A stretch of 62,520 nucleotides of DNA from Solirubrobacteraceae bacterium (GCA_017882445.1 JADGPK010000012.1:1-62520); one strand, 5' to 3'. Numbered from the stretch's first letter, positions 38,748-48,152 are shown. Notes: generated by a model not told the origin, from the sequence alone. Numbers and translations: made by a program.

Positions 38748-40115
38748 GTGCGGACCCTGATCGTCGGTCATGGCGGGCGCGAGAGCGCCCTGGCGTCGAG
38801 TATGGCGGAGCACAGTGAGCTGCACGCGTTCGTCGGACATGAGAATCCGTCGATCGTGCGTCACGCGGCCGCCTCGGGTGGGAGCCACGAGGTCGGCGAC
38901 GTGTGCGATCCGAGCGCCGTCGCCGCGTTCGCCCGCGCACGCGACGTCGACATCGCGATGGTCAGCGCCGACGAACCGCTGCAGGCGGGGGTCGTCGATG
39001 CTCTGCTCGCCCAGGGCACGCGCGCCGTCGGCCCGACGAGCGCCGGCGCGGAGATCGAGTGGAACAAGACCTTCGCCCGCGCGCTGCTCGCGGACGTGGC
39101 ACCGGAGGCCTCGCCGCTGCTGCGCGTAGCGCACGACGCCGGTGAGCTCGACGAGGCGCTCGCCGTGTTTGGCTCACAGCCGGTCGCCGTCAAGCCGCCG
39201 GGCTTGACGGGCGGCAAGGGCGTGAAGGTGATGGGTCCTCACCTCTCGAGTCACGCGGAGGCGCGCGACTATGCGCTCGAGGTGCTCGCGCGCAGCAAGC
39301 CTGGCGAGGGGGTGCACATCGAGGAGAAGATCGTCGGCGCCGAGTTCACGATCCAGGCGATCAGCGACGGCGTGACCGTGGTGTTCCCGCCGGCCACCTA
39401 CGACTATCCCTTCCGCTTCGACGGCGACGAGGGCCCCGGAACCGGTGGCATGGGCTCGCTGTCCATGGCGGCGCCGACGCTGCCCTTCATGACGCACGCC
39501 CACTACGAGACGGCCTGCTCGATCATCGAGCGGGTGATCGCGCGGTTGGCCGAGCTGGGGCGCCACTTCAGCGGGGTGATGAACAGCGGCTTCTTCGCCA
39601 CCGCCGACGGCGTCAAGGTGATCGAGTTCAACGCGCGCTTCGGAGATCCCGAGTGCATGAACATCATGAGCCTCTTCGACGGCAGCTGGCCGGCCGTCAT
39701 GGAGCGGATCGTCGCCGGCCGCCTCACAGCTGCCGATGTGCCGCTGCGCCGGGAGGCATCTCTAGTGCTCTATCTCGTCTCGCCCGACTACGCCCTGCGG
39801 GCGGGACGCGCATACGAGTTCAGCCTCGACCGTGAGCGGATCGAAGCTGCCGGGTGCCACGTGTTCTTCTCCTCCGCGGTTCAGGTCGCCGAGAACACCT
39901 ACCGCACGGTCGGCACCTCGCGGGCGGTGGCGCTGGTGAGCACCGCCGCGACGCTGGAGCAGGCGCGCGCAACGGTCGTGGAGTGCGCCCGCTCGGTGAC
40001 CGTGCTGGAGTGGCGCAGGGATGTCGGCGAGGAGGGCTATCTCAACGGCCTCGTGCGGCTCGTGCGCCCGCACGCGAGCTCAGGCGCCGAGCCGCTGCTG
40101 CCCAACGCCGGCTGA
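38748..40115 (+). CDS. purD: Phosphoribosylamine-glycine ligase (GARS)
   Basis: A 455-residue ATP-grasp enzyme catalysing the second step of purine synthesis. It starts with the GHGGRESALA loop, has KPPGLTGGKGVKV in the ATP-grasp domain, GPGTGGMGSLS in the middle and VIEFNARFGDPECMN near the metal site. It is slightly longer than the usual 420-430. GTG is the likely start. No other purine genes are adjacent. Confidence 0.93.
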   Translation: MRTLIVGHGGRESALASSMAEHSELHAFVGHENPSIVRHAAASGGSHEVGDVCDPSAVAAFARARDVDIAMVSADEPLQAGVVDALLAQGTRAVGPTSAGAEIEWNKTFARALLADVAPEASPLLRVAHDAGELDEALAVFGSQPVAVKPPGLTGGKGVKVMGPHLSSHAEARDYALEVLARSKPGEGVHIEEKIVGAEFTIQAISDGVTVVFPPATYDYPFRFDGDEGPGTGGMGSLSMAAPTLPFMTHAHYETACSIIERVIARLAELGRHFSGVMNSGFFATADGVKVIEFNARFGDPECMNIMSLFDGSWPAVMERIVAGRLTAADVPLRREASLVLYLVSPDYALRAGRAYEFSLDRERIEAAGCHVFFSSAVQVAENTYRTVGTSRAVALVSTAATLEQARATVVECARSVTVLEWRRDVGEEGYLNGLVRLVRPHASSGAEPLLPNAG

Positions 40116-40138
40116 CTGTTTCGTGCAACGATGGCGCG

Positions 40139-41017
40139 ATGCTCGTCGAGCGCGCGACCCATCCGCAATTCGTGTCGAATACCTATCTCGTCGCCGACGG
40201 CGACGGGGGCCCGGCGTTCTTCATCGACGCGGGCGGCCCCGTCGAGCCGTTGGTCGAGGTGGCCGACCGGCTCGGGTTGACCCCGACGCACGTGCTGCTC
40301 ACCCACCACCACTTCGACCACGTCAGCGAGGTCGGCACGCTGCGCAAGCGCTGGCCGCATCTCGAGGTGCTGATCAGCTCGCCTGAGCGCGAGCTGCTCG
40401 AGGCCGCCGCGGCGGCGGCCGACGGGGAGGCGCAGAAGCTGCCGCAGATGGGCGCGGTGGAGGCCGGTCAGACGCTGTGGTTCGGCAGGCTGGAGGTGCG
40501 TCCGCTGCGCACACCCGGGCACACCGGCGGGATGCTCTCGTTCCTGGTGGGCGAACGCTCGGAGTCCGGTGGCGCGCCGATCGGCGGGTCCAGGGGCACC
40601 GGCCGCGGGCGGACAAGCGGCGCGCCGGGCGGCTTCTTCGGCGCGGGCGCCGTGGTGTTCACCGGCGACACGCTGTTCAAGGACTCGGTCGGCGGGGTCA
40701 AAGCACCCGGTCACACCACCTACACGGACCTGCGTGACTCGATCATGGGAACCCTGATGGAGCTGCCCGCCGAGACCGTCATCTATCCCGGTCACGCCGA
40801 GGAGACCACCGTGGGAGGAGAGTGGGATCACAACCCGTTCATCAGGGTCTGGCGTGGCCTTGACCCGGAGGGCTCGGCACGCTGCACGGCGCTCGGCAGG
40901 CCCGCCACGCTCGTCCTGCTGGGAGCGGACTACGACGGCGGCACAAAGGCCTGGGTGCGCTGGGAGGACGGCTCTGACGACATCGTTCCCGGCTCACGGG
41001 TGGCACGGGCCGGCTGA
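40139..41017 (+). CDS. Metallo-beta-lactamase-fold hydrolase (glyoxalase II-like)
   Basis: A 292-residue MBL protein with the zinc motif THHHFDH, then H in TPGHTGGML, D in FTGDTLFKDS and H in IYPGHAEETT. The layout fits hydroxyacylglutathione hydrolase-like enzymes; an insertion rich in Gly, Arg and Ser (about residues 140-175) is unusual. The start at 40139 follows CAACGAT by six bases. The last 60 residues form an extra beta domain (GADYDGGTKAWVRWEDGSDD). Confidence 0.87.
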   Translation: MLVERATHPQFVSNTYLVADGDGGPAFFIDAGGPVEPLVEVADRLGLTPTHVLLTHHHFDHVSEVGTLRKRWPHLEVLISSPERELLEAAAAAADGEAQKLPQMGAVEAGQTLWFGRLEVRPLRTPGHTGGMLSFLVGERSESGGAPIGGSRGTGRGRTSGAPGGFFGAGAVVFTGDTLFKDSVGGVKAPGHTTYTDLRDSIMGTLMELPAETVIYPGHAEETTVGGEWDHNPFIRVWRGLDPEGSARCTALGRPATLVLLGADYDGGTKAWVRWEDGSDDIVPGSRVARAG

Positions 41018-41133
41018 CCGCCAGGGCCGGCCGCTGCGGCTCCGAGCCGCTGCGTTCGAGCCGGGGGAGGCCGGGCGAAGGATCCCGGGCGCAGCTGCGT
41101 GAAGCAGCGTCGGGGCGGGAGCGTTGCTGGTCG

Positions 41134-41139
41134 TAGCAT
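41134..41139 (+). promoter_or_regulatory. -10 box TAGCAT of the AarF/UbiB gene (leaderless)
   Basis: TAGCAT ends seven bases before the ATG at 41147 and overlaps the other candidate ATG at 41138, so it selects 41147. Confidence 0.5.
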
Positions 41140-41146
41140 GCAGGGC

Positions 41147-42553
41147 ATGGCGCGCGAGAACGAGAAGATCCCGACATCGCGTGTGCGGCGCACAGCCACG
41201 GTGGCCACGCTCGCCGCCGGCGAGGCCGTCAAGCAGTTCGGCACGCGCGCCGCGAACGTTACCCGTGGCGAGGAGGCCTCCGAAGAGGCCATGGCCCGCC
41301 GCCAGCTGGAGACGGCCAAGCAGATCGTGGCCGTGCTGGGGACGATGAAGGGCGCGGCGATGAAGCTCGGGCAGGTGATGTCCTTCCTCGACGTGGGTCT
41401 GGTGGCCGAGGAGCACCGCGAGGAGTTCCAGCGTGAGCTGGCCAAGCTGCGCGACGCAGCGCCCACCGTCTCGTTCAAGCAGATGAAGCGCGTGATCGAG
41501 GAGGACCTCGAAGAGCCGATCTCCGAGGTGTTCACCTCCTTCGATGAGGAGCCGATCGCCGCTGCGTCGATCGGTCAGGTCTACCGCGCGACGCTGAAGA
41601 AGACCGGCCGCGATGTGGCTGTCAAGGTCCAGTACCCCGGCGTCGCGGTGGCCGTGCGAGCGGACCTGCAGAACCTGGACATGATCATGCGGCTGCTCAA
41701 GCGGATGGCGCCGGGCATGGACGTCAAGGCGATCACCGAAGAGATCAAGGAGCGGATCGTCGAGGAGCTGGACTACGAGCTGGAGGCCCAGAACCAGCGT
41801 TCGCTCGCTCGCATCTTCGCCGGACACCCGTTCATCGTCGTCCCCGAAGTCGTGAGCTCGCTCTCGCGCGAGCGCGTGCTGGTGAGCGAGTTCGTCTCCG
41901 GCGTTGGCTTCGAGGAGCTCAAGGGACGTCCGCAGGCTGAGCGCGATCGGATCGGCGAGATCGTCTTCCGCTTCTTCCTCGGCTGTTTGTATCGCCACAG
42001 GCAGTTCTCGGGCGATCCCCATCCAGGGAACTTCCTGCTGCTCGGCGACGGTCGTGTGGCGTTCCTGGACTTCGGCCTCTTCAAGCGCATGGACACTGCG
42101 CCGGTGGAGCTCGAGCTCGCATGCCAACGGGCGGTCGCCGAGGGCGACGCGGCCACCCTGCACGATCTGCTCGCGAGGTCCGGGTTCCTGCCCGAGCCCG
42201 ACCGGGTCGACCCGGAGGACCTGCTCGCGTTCATCCGCGATGCGATCTGGTGGTACACCACCGCTGACGAACCCGTACAGCTGACGCCCGAGATAGCGAC
42301 CCAGGTGATGATCGAGAGCTCCGACCCGCGCTCGAGCCACTTCAGGCACATGCGCCATCAGGACATCCGCCCCGAGCATCTGTTCGGCCGGCGGATGGAG
42401 ATGCTCACGCTCGCCGTGCTCTCACAGCTGCGCGCGCGTGTCAACTGGCACCGAATCGCGCGCGAGTGGATGTACGGCGAGGAGCCGGTCACCGAGCTCG
42501 GTCGCCTGGAGACGGACTTCTACGGGCGTAGCGGCGTCGGCGCCGCCGGCTGA
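41147..42553 (+). CDS. ABC1/AarF/UbiB-family atypical kinase
   Basis: A 468-residue kinase-like protein. It has the family-defining KxGQ region (KGAAMKLGQVMSFL), the Ala-rich loop AAASIGQVYRA in place of a Gly-rich loop, the catalytic-loop GDPHPGNFLLL and the metal Asp in FLDFGLFKR. Members support isoprenoid-quinone or lipid metabolism. It meets pyruvate kinase tail to tail with no gap. No membrane segment is seen. Confidence 0.92.
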   Translation: MARENEKIPTSRVRRTATVATLAAGEAVKQFGTRAANVTRGEEASEEAMARRQLETAKQIVAVLGTMKGAAMKLGQVMSFLDVGLVAEEHREEFQRELAKLRDAAPTVSFKQMKRVIEEDLEEPISEVFTSFDEEPIAAASIGQVYRATLKKTGRDVAVKVQYPGVAVAVRADLQNLDMIMRLLKRMAPGMDVKAITEEIKERIVEELDYELEAQNQRSLARIFAGHPFIVVPEVVSSLSRERVLVSEFVSGVGFEELKGRPQAERDRIGEIVFRFFLGCLYRHRQFSGDPHPGNFLLLGDGRVAFLDFGLFKRMDTAPVELELACQRAVAEGDAATLHDLLARSGFLPEPDRVDPEDLLAFIRDAIWWYTTADEPVQLTPEIATQVMIESSDPRSSHFRHMRHQDIRPEHLFGRRMEMLTLAVLSQLRARVNWHRIAREWMYGEEPVTELGRLETDFYGRSGVGAAG

Positions 42554-43966
42554 TCAGAGGACCTGGATCTGAACGAGGCTGGTGGTGCCCGGACGCCCGG
42601 ACGGCAGCCCGGCGCTGATTCCCACGCGGTCGCCGTGCTTGCACCAGCCAAGCTCGACCACGCGGCGGGCGGCGTCTGCGATCAGCGCCTCGGTGGTCTC
42701 GTGGCGCGGCATCGACGCCGCCTGGACACCCCACATCAGGCCGCAGCGCCTGACAGTCTCCTTGCCGGGGGAGAGCGCGTAGATCGGCACCGTGGGACGG
42801 TGGGCGGACACCAGTCGAGCCGAGCGGCCGGACAGCGTGGGGACGACCAGTGCCTCGAGGCGCAGCTCGCGGGCCGCGTCGCAGAGGTTGTGGGCGATGG
42901 TGTACGCGGGGTCGGATGCGGTGCGGCGTACGCGGGACTCGTTCCAGCGCTCATAAGGGGCGATCGACTCGGCCTGGACCGCGACCGCAGCCATCATCTC
43001 GACGGCCGCGACCGGGTAGGCGCCGACGGCCGTCTCCTGGGAGAGCATCACCGCGTCGGTTCCGTCCAGGATCGCGTTCGCCACGTCGGCCACCTCGGCG
43101 CGGGTCGGTCGGGATGAGTGGACCATCGAGTCGAGCATCTGGGTCGCCGTGATCGAAGGACGGGCCATCCGTCCCGCCAGCTCGAGCAGTTCCTTCTGGA
43201 CGACCGGCACGCGCTCGATCGGCAGCTCGATCCCGAGGTCGCCGCGCGCGACCATCACGCAGTCGGCCACCCTGATGATGTCCTGCGCGCGCTCCACCGC
43301 CTGCGGCTTCTCCATCTTGGCGATCAGCGGCAGGCGGGTGTGGTCGCGCACGAATTCGACGTCCTCGGGGGTCTGGACGAAGGACAGCGCGACCATGTCG
43401 ACTTCGATCGACTCGCCGTGGCGCAGCAGGTGGAGGTCCTCCTCGGGCACCGCCGGCAGCGAGGCCACCGGACCCGGGATGTTCAGCCCCTGGCGCGACG
43501 CCACCGCCCCGCCGATCTCGATCTCGACGTCGATCTCGCCGTCGGAGTCGCGCACGTCGATGACGCGCAGGCGCACCGACCCGTCGGCCAGGTACAGGAT
43601 CGAGTCCCGCTCGACGGCGTTTGGCAGGCCCGCCCAGGAGATGCTCATGTGGTGGGCGTCGCCAGCTAGCTCGTCGTCTCCGCAGGAGAACGTCAGCCGC
43701 TCGCCGGGCGTCAGCTCGACGAGGTCCTCGCGCAGCGGGCCGATGCGCAGCTTCGGGCCGGGAAGGTCCTGCAGGATCGCCACCGGGCGCCCGGCGCGTG
43801 TGGCGGCTGCGCGCACACGGCTGACGGTCTCGGCATGCTCCTCGAGCGTCCCATGGGAGTAGTTCAGTCGCGCGACATCCATCCCGGCCTCGACCAGGCG
43901 CACGAGCGTCTCGGGCTCACGCGAGGCGGGTCCGATTGTGGCGACGATCTTCGTGCGGCGGCGCAT
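42554..43966 (-). CDS. pyk: Pyruvate kinase
   Basis: A 470-residue pyruvate kinase converting phosphoenolpyruvate and ADP to pyruvate and ATP. The N-terminus RRRTKIVATIGPAS, LNYSHG, the active-site Lys/Glu segment LIAKMEKPQAV, MVARGDLGIELP and TQMLDSMVHSSRPTRAEV are standard. The C-terminal allosteric domain is present. TACGGT six bases before the ATG is its probable leaderless -10 box. Confidence 0.95.
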   Translation of the reverse strand: MRRRTKIVATIGPASREPETLVRLVEAGMDVARLNYSHGTLEEHAETVSRVRAAATRAGRPVAILQDLPGPKLRIGPLREDLVELTPGERLTFSCGDDELAGDAHHMSISWAGLPNAVERDSILYLADGSVRLRVIDVRDSDGEIDVEIEIGGAVASRQGLNIPGPVASLPAVPEEDLHLLRHGESIEVDMVALSFVQTPEDVEFVRDHTRLPLIAKMEKPQAVERAQDIIRVADCVMVARGDLGIELPIERVPVVQKELLELAGRMARPSITATQMLDSMVHSSRPTRAEVADVANAILDGTDAVMLSQETAVGAYPVAAVEMMAAVAVQAESIAPYERWNESRVRRTASDPAYTIAHNLCDAARELRLEALVVPTLSGRSARLVSAHRPTVPIYALSPGKETVRRCGLMWGVQAASMPRHETTEALIADAARRVVELGWCKHGDRVGISAGLPSGRPGTTSLVQIQVL

Positions 43967-43972
43967 CCCCTG

Positions 43973-43978
43973 ACCGTA
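43973..43978 (-). promoter_or_regulatory. -10 box TACGGT of pyk (leaderless)
   Basis: On the minus strand TACGGT ends six bases before the ATG at 43966; it is back to back with the box at 44018. Confidence 0.45.
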
Positions 43979-44017
43979 GCGGGCGCCGCGGCAATCGTGC
44001 GTGTCGGGCCGCCGTCA

Positions 44018-44023
44018 TAGCAT
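44018..44023 (+). promoter_or_regulatory. -10 box TAGCAT of the 78-aa gene (leaderless)
   Basis: TAGCAT ends seven bases before the ATG at 44031. There is no Shine-Dalgarno, so this box is the main support for that start. Confidence 0.5.
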
Positions 44024-44030
44024 CGCAGCC

Positions 44031-44267
44031 ATGCTCGGTCCCTCCCGACAGCTCCCTAGCGTGGGCGCGCAGGCCCGCGTCGTGCACTTCGGCGGCGGCT
44101 TCGAACGGGGCACGGTTCTGGCGGTGCACGAGGACGGTCGGCGCCTGGAGGTGCGCGTCGAGGACGGGGAGGTGCTCGAGTTCGTGCTCAGCCCCGCGAC
44201 GGCCAGGTTCGTGTCCGCCTCGAGCGCCCACGGCCCACGCCTGGAGCTGCTCGGCCGGGACGCCTGA
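44031..44267 (+). CDS. Small beta-rich hypothetical protein (78 aa)
   Basis: A 78-residue protein that reads as one small beta barrel (ARVVHFGGGFERGTVLAVHE, RRLEVRVEDGEVLEFVLS, TARFVSA), like Tudor/KOW-type modules. Function unknown. It is convergent with the hypothetical gene at 44271, three bases away. An ATG-like start at 44001 would precede its promoter. Confidence 0.6.
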   Translation: MLGPSRQLPSVGAQARVVHFGGGFERGTVLAVHEDGRRLEVRVEDGEVLEFVLSPATARFVSASSAHGPRLELLGRDA

Positions 44268-44270
44268 CGG

Positions 44271-44633
44271 TCAGGGTGCGCTCACATCGGGAAAGTGCTC
44301 GGAGCAGTGCTCGCGGAGCGCCTGGCGCACCCACGTGCGCTCCGCGGGGGAGGCGATGCGCAGGCGCGCCAACAGGTCGCGCTGGCGCTCGATCGGCGCT
44401 CCCGCGATGACCCAGTGGACGGCCAGCCGCTCGAACAGCAGCTCGAGCGCGCGCTGGGAGGCGTCCTCCCGGGTGCTGGACGGGCGCCCACCGATGCCCG
44501 ACAGCGTCTCTGCGTACTCGCGCCGCGCCCCCGGGGTGAGCGACCCGCGCAGGCTCAGCACGTTGCCGTGCGGGTCTGTGTAGTCGCTCGCCGGCGCCGT
44601 CGGCCTCTCGTGGCGGCGTGCGCGCCTGCCCAC
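44271..44633 (-). CDS. Hypothetical helical protein (120 aa)
   Basis: A 120-residue soluble protein starting at a GTG two bases after the stop of the SnoaL-MBL gene, so probably in the same operon. The middle (SLTPGARREYAETLSGI) and the helical C-terminus (ALELLFERLAVHWVIAGAPI, RTWVRQALREHCSEHF) show no family I recognise. Confidence 0.55.
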   Translation of the reverse strand: MGRRARRHERPTAPASDYTDPHGNVLSLRGSLTPGARREYAETLSGIGGRPSSTREDASQRALELLFERLAVHWVIAGAPIERQRDLLARLRIASPAERTWVRQALREHCSEHFPDVSAP

Positions 44634-44635
44634 GT

Positions 44636-45919
44636 TCAGCTTGCGTCCGCGGCCCGTTCGAGCTGGGAGCGCACGTCGCCCGTCACGGGCTTGGCGTGGC
44701 CCGGCCAAGCGGCGGCGGGCTCGAGTGCCGCGAGCTTGCGGATGCTCGCGCGCGCCTGGTCGGTGTCGAAGTTGTAGATCGCCGCGGGGATCCGGGGCGG
44801 GCTGTTGCGGCCCCACATGTCGATCGTGTAGAAGCAGTCGCCGCTCAGCGCCAGGCGGTCGGACTCGCGCCACAGCGCGATCATCCCGGGCGCGTGCCCG
44901 GGGAGGTGCACGACCTTGAAGCCCGCCACCTCGTCCCCCTCGACGACGGTGCCAGCGATCTTCACCGGACCGTCATCCCAGGCATAACGGTGCAACAGCC
45001 GGTGGATCTGGCGCATCGGGATCGGCAGCCCCTCGAGGCCCGCCGGCCAGTAGCGAAATCCGCCGCTGCCCTCGGCGTCCTGCACCTCGTCCTCATGGCA
45101 GAAGACGGGCACCCCCAGCGCGGGCGCGACGCCGCGGTGGTCGGTGTGCCCGTGGCTGAGCACGACCCGGCGGATGCCGCCGAGCTTCGCTCCGGCGCTC
45201 GCCACAGCGCGGATCATCGTGCGCCCCCCGGCGTCGAACAGCGTCACCGCGCCTTCGTCCTCGATCAGGTACACGTTGCAGCGCGCGGGCTGGCCCTGCA
45301 CCATCCACACGCCCTCCGCCACCAGGCCGGCCTCGCCCGCGAGCATGTGGGCGGTCAGGCGGGTCTTGGTGTTGAACACCCCCGTCATCCGCTGCTCGGC
45401 GGTTGAGCCCTGCGGCGGCATCATGCCGATCTCGCGGGCGAAGGTCATGCTGTCGGTGAAGGCGTCGTTGCTCTGGATCAGCCCGTCGCGCACCGTGATC
45501 AGGTCGAACCCTTCGAGCTCGATAGGGCTGCCCGTGGGCGCGACGCCGCCGAAGTGACCCGGCCCGGCGAACGTTCCGGTGAGGCGCCAGTGCACCCCGC
45601 AGCGGTCCTTCTCGGTGGTCGTGGAGATGACCTGCATGCTCAGGTCCGGCACGGCCTCGATCAGCTCGCCGATGAACGCGCGCACGCCCTCCGGCGCGAG
45701 CACGTCCACGCGGCCGCGCACGTTCTCTCGACCGCCGCTTGCCCACAGCGAGACCGCGGTGTCCAGGTCGCGGTCGTCGATCGCCGCGAAGTAACGCCGC
45801 GTGATCGCCTCGGCCTTGCTGCCGGAAATGCGTTTACGCGTGGTCGCGAGCTGCTGCATGTTGGCGGCCACCTCCTGCACCTTGGTGCTTGCCTCGCTTG
45901 CACTCTCTCGATCGGCCAT
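44636..45919 (-). CDS. Fusion of a SnoaL-like domain and a metallo-beta-lactamase domain
   Basis: A 427-residue two-domain protein. Residues about 35-165 form an NTF2/SnoaL fold (AITRRYFAAIDDRDLDTAVSLW to LEGFDLITVRDGLIQSNDAF). Residues about 195-425 form an MBL hydrolase with SHGHTDHRG, HLPGHAPGM, SGDCFY and WPGHAKP as zinc sites. A polyketide-cyclase-like domain feeding a hydrolase suggests a lactone or thioester product opened in place, which is speculation. AAAGGAG precedes the ATG. Divergent from another MBL gene at 45967. Confidence 0.82.
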   Translation of the reverse strand: MADRESASEASTKVQEVAANMQQLATTRKRISGSKAEAITRRYFAAIDDRDLDTAVSLWASGGRENVRGRVDVLAPEGVRAFIGELIEAVPDLSMQVISTTTEKDRCGVHWRLTGTFAGPGHFGGVAPTGSPIELEGFDLITVRDGLIQSNDAFTDSMTFAREIGMMPPQGSTAEQRMTGVFNTKTRLTAHMLAGEAGLVAEGVWMVQGQPARCNVYLIEDEGAVTLFDAGGRTMIRAVASAGAKLGGIRRVVLSHGHTDHRGVAPALGVPVFCHEDEVQDAEGSGGFRYWPAGLEGLPIPMRQIHRLLHRYAWDDGPVKIAGTVVEGDEVAGFKVVHLPGHAPGMIALWRESDRLALSGDCFYTIDMWGRNSPPRIPAAIYNFDTDQARASIRKLAALEPAAAWPGHAKPVTGDVRSQLERAADAS

Positions 45920-45953
45920 CCCGTCTCCTTTACGCCGCTGAAGAGCCTTAGTC

Positions 45954-45959
45954 TAGTCT
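45954..45959 (+). promoter_or_regulatory. -10 box TAGTCT of the MBL gene (leaderless)
   Basis: TAGTCT ends seven bases before the GTG at 45967. Confidence 0.5.
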
Positions 45960-45966
45960 CCGCCGG

Positions 45967-46959
45967 GTGGCAGATGCGACCATCCGGCGGGAGCTTGGGC
46001 GAGGCGAGCGGGTGCTCCCTGGGGTCTTCCGCCTGCGCCTGCCGCTTCCCTGGCCTGGTGTTCCCCACTGCAACGCCTGGGCCGTCGCAGCGGGGGACGG
46101 CTTCGTGCTGTTCGACACGGGCATGCACGGGCCGGACTCGCTCGCCCACCTCGAGCGTGCGCTCGCGATGTGCGGCCTGCGCCTGGAGCAGGCGCGTCTG
46201 GTGGTGTGCACGCACGCCCACTCCGATCACTGCGGTCAGGCGGCCACGATCGTGGAGCGGGCCGGGTGCGAGGTGTGGATGCACCCCAACCACGAGCACC
46301 TGACGCGGATGGTCGAGGATCCGGACGCGGTGTTCGCCCGGCGCATGGAGGTCGCCCGCCAGAGCGGGGTGCCCGAGGCGCCCCTGCGCCGCTACGCCTC
46401 CGAGCGCACCTCGCAGGGATCGGGAATCGCAGGCCCGATCGAGCCGGAGCGAGATCTGCTCTCGGGCGTCGCGATCGGAACGGATCTGGGCGACTGGATC
46501 GTCTATGAGACACCCGGTCACGCGCCGTCTCACGTGTGCCTGTTCCAGCCCGAGCGACGCGTGCTGATATCCGGGGACCACCTGCTCGGGCGCATCTCGC
46601 TGTACTTCGACTACGGCTACTCGCCCGACCCGGTCGGGGAGTTCCTGAACTCGCTGGATGTCGTCGAGACACTCGACGCGCGCCTGTGCCTGGCCGGGCA
46701 CGGGCGGAGCTTCACCGACGTGCACGCCCACGTCCAGGGCAATCGCGCGCTGGTCGGCGAGCGCCTGGAGCGCGTGCTTCAGGCGGTCACCGGCGAGGCG
46801 CGGACCGCGTTCGAGGTCGTTCCGCACGTGTACGGAGAGTCGCTGTCGACGCAGAACGCGCACTGGCTGCTGTCGAAGATCCTCGGCTACCTGACCCACC
46901 TCCAGGCCATCGGGAAGATCCGGCGCATTCCCGGCGAGCCTGAGCGGTGGGCCGCATAA
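45967..46959 (+). CDS. Metallo-beta-lactamase-fold hydrolase
   Basis: A 330-residue MBL protein with THAHSDHCGQ, H in TPGHAPSHV, D in ISGDHLLGRIS and H in LAGHGRSFTD. A long helical C-terminal region (about 250-330) resembles the LACTB2-like/winged-helix tail of some thioesterase or nuclease MBLs (SKILGYLTHLQAIGKI). Substrate unknown. The metF gene begins seven bases after its stop. Confidence 0.88.
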   Translation: MADATIRRELGRGERVLPGVFRLRLPLPWPGVPHCNAWAVAAGDGFVLFDTGMHGPDSLAHLERALAMCGLRLEQARLVVCTHAHSDHCGQAATIVERAGCEVWMHPNHEHLTRMVEDPDAVFARRMEVARQSGVPEAPLRRYASERTSQGSGIAGPIEPERDLLSGVAIGTDLGDWIVYETPGHAPSHVCLFQPERRVLISGDHLLGRISLYFDYGYSPDPVGEFLNSLDVVETLDARLCLAGHGRSFTDVHAHVQGNRALVGERLERVLQAVTGEARTAFEVVPHVYGESLSTQNAHWLLSKILGYLTHLQAIGKIRRIPGEPERWAA

Positions 46960-46966
46960 TCACCTC

Positions 46967-47854
46967 ATGCGCATCGATCAGATCCTCAACTCGGACGGCC
47001 CGGTGTTCTCGTTCGAGTTCTTCCCGCCGAAGACCGACGCGGGCGAGCGGAACCTGTACGCCGCCCTCGCCGAGCTCAAGACGCTCGAGCCGTCGTTCGT
47101 CTCGGTCACCTACGGGGCGGGCGGTTCCACGCGGGAGAAGACGCTCGAGATCGTCAAGCGCATAAGGGAGGAGTACGGCCTGGAGGCGATGGCGCACTTC
47201 ACCTGCGTCGGGGCGACCACGCCGGAGCTGCGCTCCACGCTCGATGAGATGGAGAGCGCCGGCATCGACAACGTGCTCGCCCTTCGCGGCGATCCTCCGG
47301 CGGGGCAGGAGCTCTGGACGAGGACCGAGGGCGGCCTGGAGTACTCCCGCGAGCTGGTCGAGCTGATCTCCAGCGACTACCCGTTCGCGATCGGAGCCGC
47401 GTGCTTTCCCGAGACGCACATCCATGCGGCGAGTCCCGAGGAGGACCTCGAGCACCTCGCCGAGAAGGTGCGCGCGGGCGTGGACTTCCTGATCACGCAG
47501 CTGTTCTTCGACAACGCCCTTTACTTCGACTTCCTGCACCGCGCGCGGGCCGCCGGGGTCGAGGTGCCGATCATCCCGGGGATCATGCCGATCACGCAGG
47601 TGGGCCAGGTCGAGCGGATGGCGAAGATGTGCGGCGCGTCGATCCCCGACGGGCTGCGTCGCGAGCTGCATTCGCGCGGCGAGGACCCGGAGGCGGTGCT
47701 CGACTTCGGTGTCGCCTACGCCACGCTGCAGTGCGCCGAGCTGCTCGCCGCGGGGGCGCCCGGCATCCACTTCTACACGCTCAACCGATCGCCCGCCACA
47801 CGCGCGATCCTCAGCGCGCTGAAGCTGGCCAGGCCGTGGGAGAAGGCCGCCTAA
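46967..47854 (+). CDS. metF: Methylenetetrahydrofolate reductase
   Basis: A 295-residue flavin enzyme reducing methylene-THF to methyl-THF for methionine synthesis. Typical segments are FSFEFFPPKTDAGE, SVTYGAGGSTREKT, LALRGDPP and the C-terminal GAPGIHFYTLNRS. The catalytic Glu is in FEFFPPK. CATAAT ends six bases before the ATG, so it may have its own leaderless promoter inside the end of the MBL gene. Confidence 0.95.
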   Translation: MRIDQILNSDGPVFSFEFFPPKTDAGERNLYAALAELKTLEPSFVSVTYGAGGSTREKTLEIVKRIREEYGLEAMAHFTCVGATTPELRSTLDEMESAGIDNVLALRGDPPAGQELWTRTEGGLEYSRELVELISSDYPFAIGAACFPETHIHAASPEEDLEHLAEKVRAGVDFLITQLFFDNALYFDFLHRARAAGVEVPIIPGIMPITQVGQVERMAKMCGASIPDGLRRELHSRGEDPEAVLDFGVAYATLQCAELLAAGAPGIHFYTLNRSPATRAILSALKLARPWEKAA

Positions 47855-47861
47855 CCCACGC

Positions 47862-48152
47862 CTAACCCGGTTCGATCTCCAGGCCCTCGGCCACCCGCGG
47901 GGAGCCGTCGGTGGTCTCGTAGCGGACGTCGACCGAGTCGTTCTGGCGATAGGTGCCGACACCCCACGCGACCAGCAGCCAGCGCCAGCCGCTGATCTTG
48001 TCCTTGCGCAGCTCGCGCTCGAACACGAGCGCTCCTTCACGCACGTTGAAATCCACGCCGAGGCGCTGGGGCACGCCGTTCAGGTAGACCTCGTAGGGCG
48101 CGCGCACGTCGCGCGGCAGCATGACCTTGGATGTGCTCATCCTCGGCGCCAT
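47862..48152 (-). CDS. Hypothetical small beta protein (about 96 aa)
   Basis: About 96 residues: a strand-rich protein (RAPYEVYLNGVPQRLGVDFNV, ALVFERELRKD) with an aromatic, hydrophobic segment GWRWLLVAWGVGTY. Conserved-looking but unnamed. Starts at 48176 (GTG), 48152 and 48140 are all possible; 48152 has GAGGCGG upstream. Convergent with metF. Confidence 0.55.
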   Translation of the reverse strand: MAPRMSTSKVMLPRDVRAPYEVYLNGVPQRLGVDFNVREGALVFERELRKDKISGWRWLLVAWGVGTYRQNDSVDVRYETTDGSPRVAEGLEIEPG

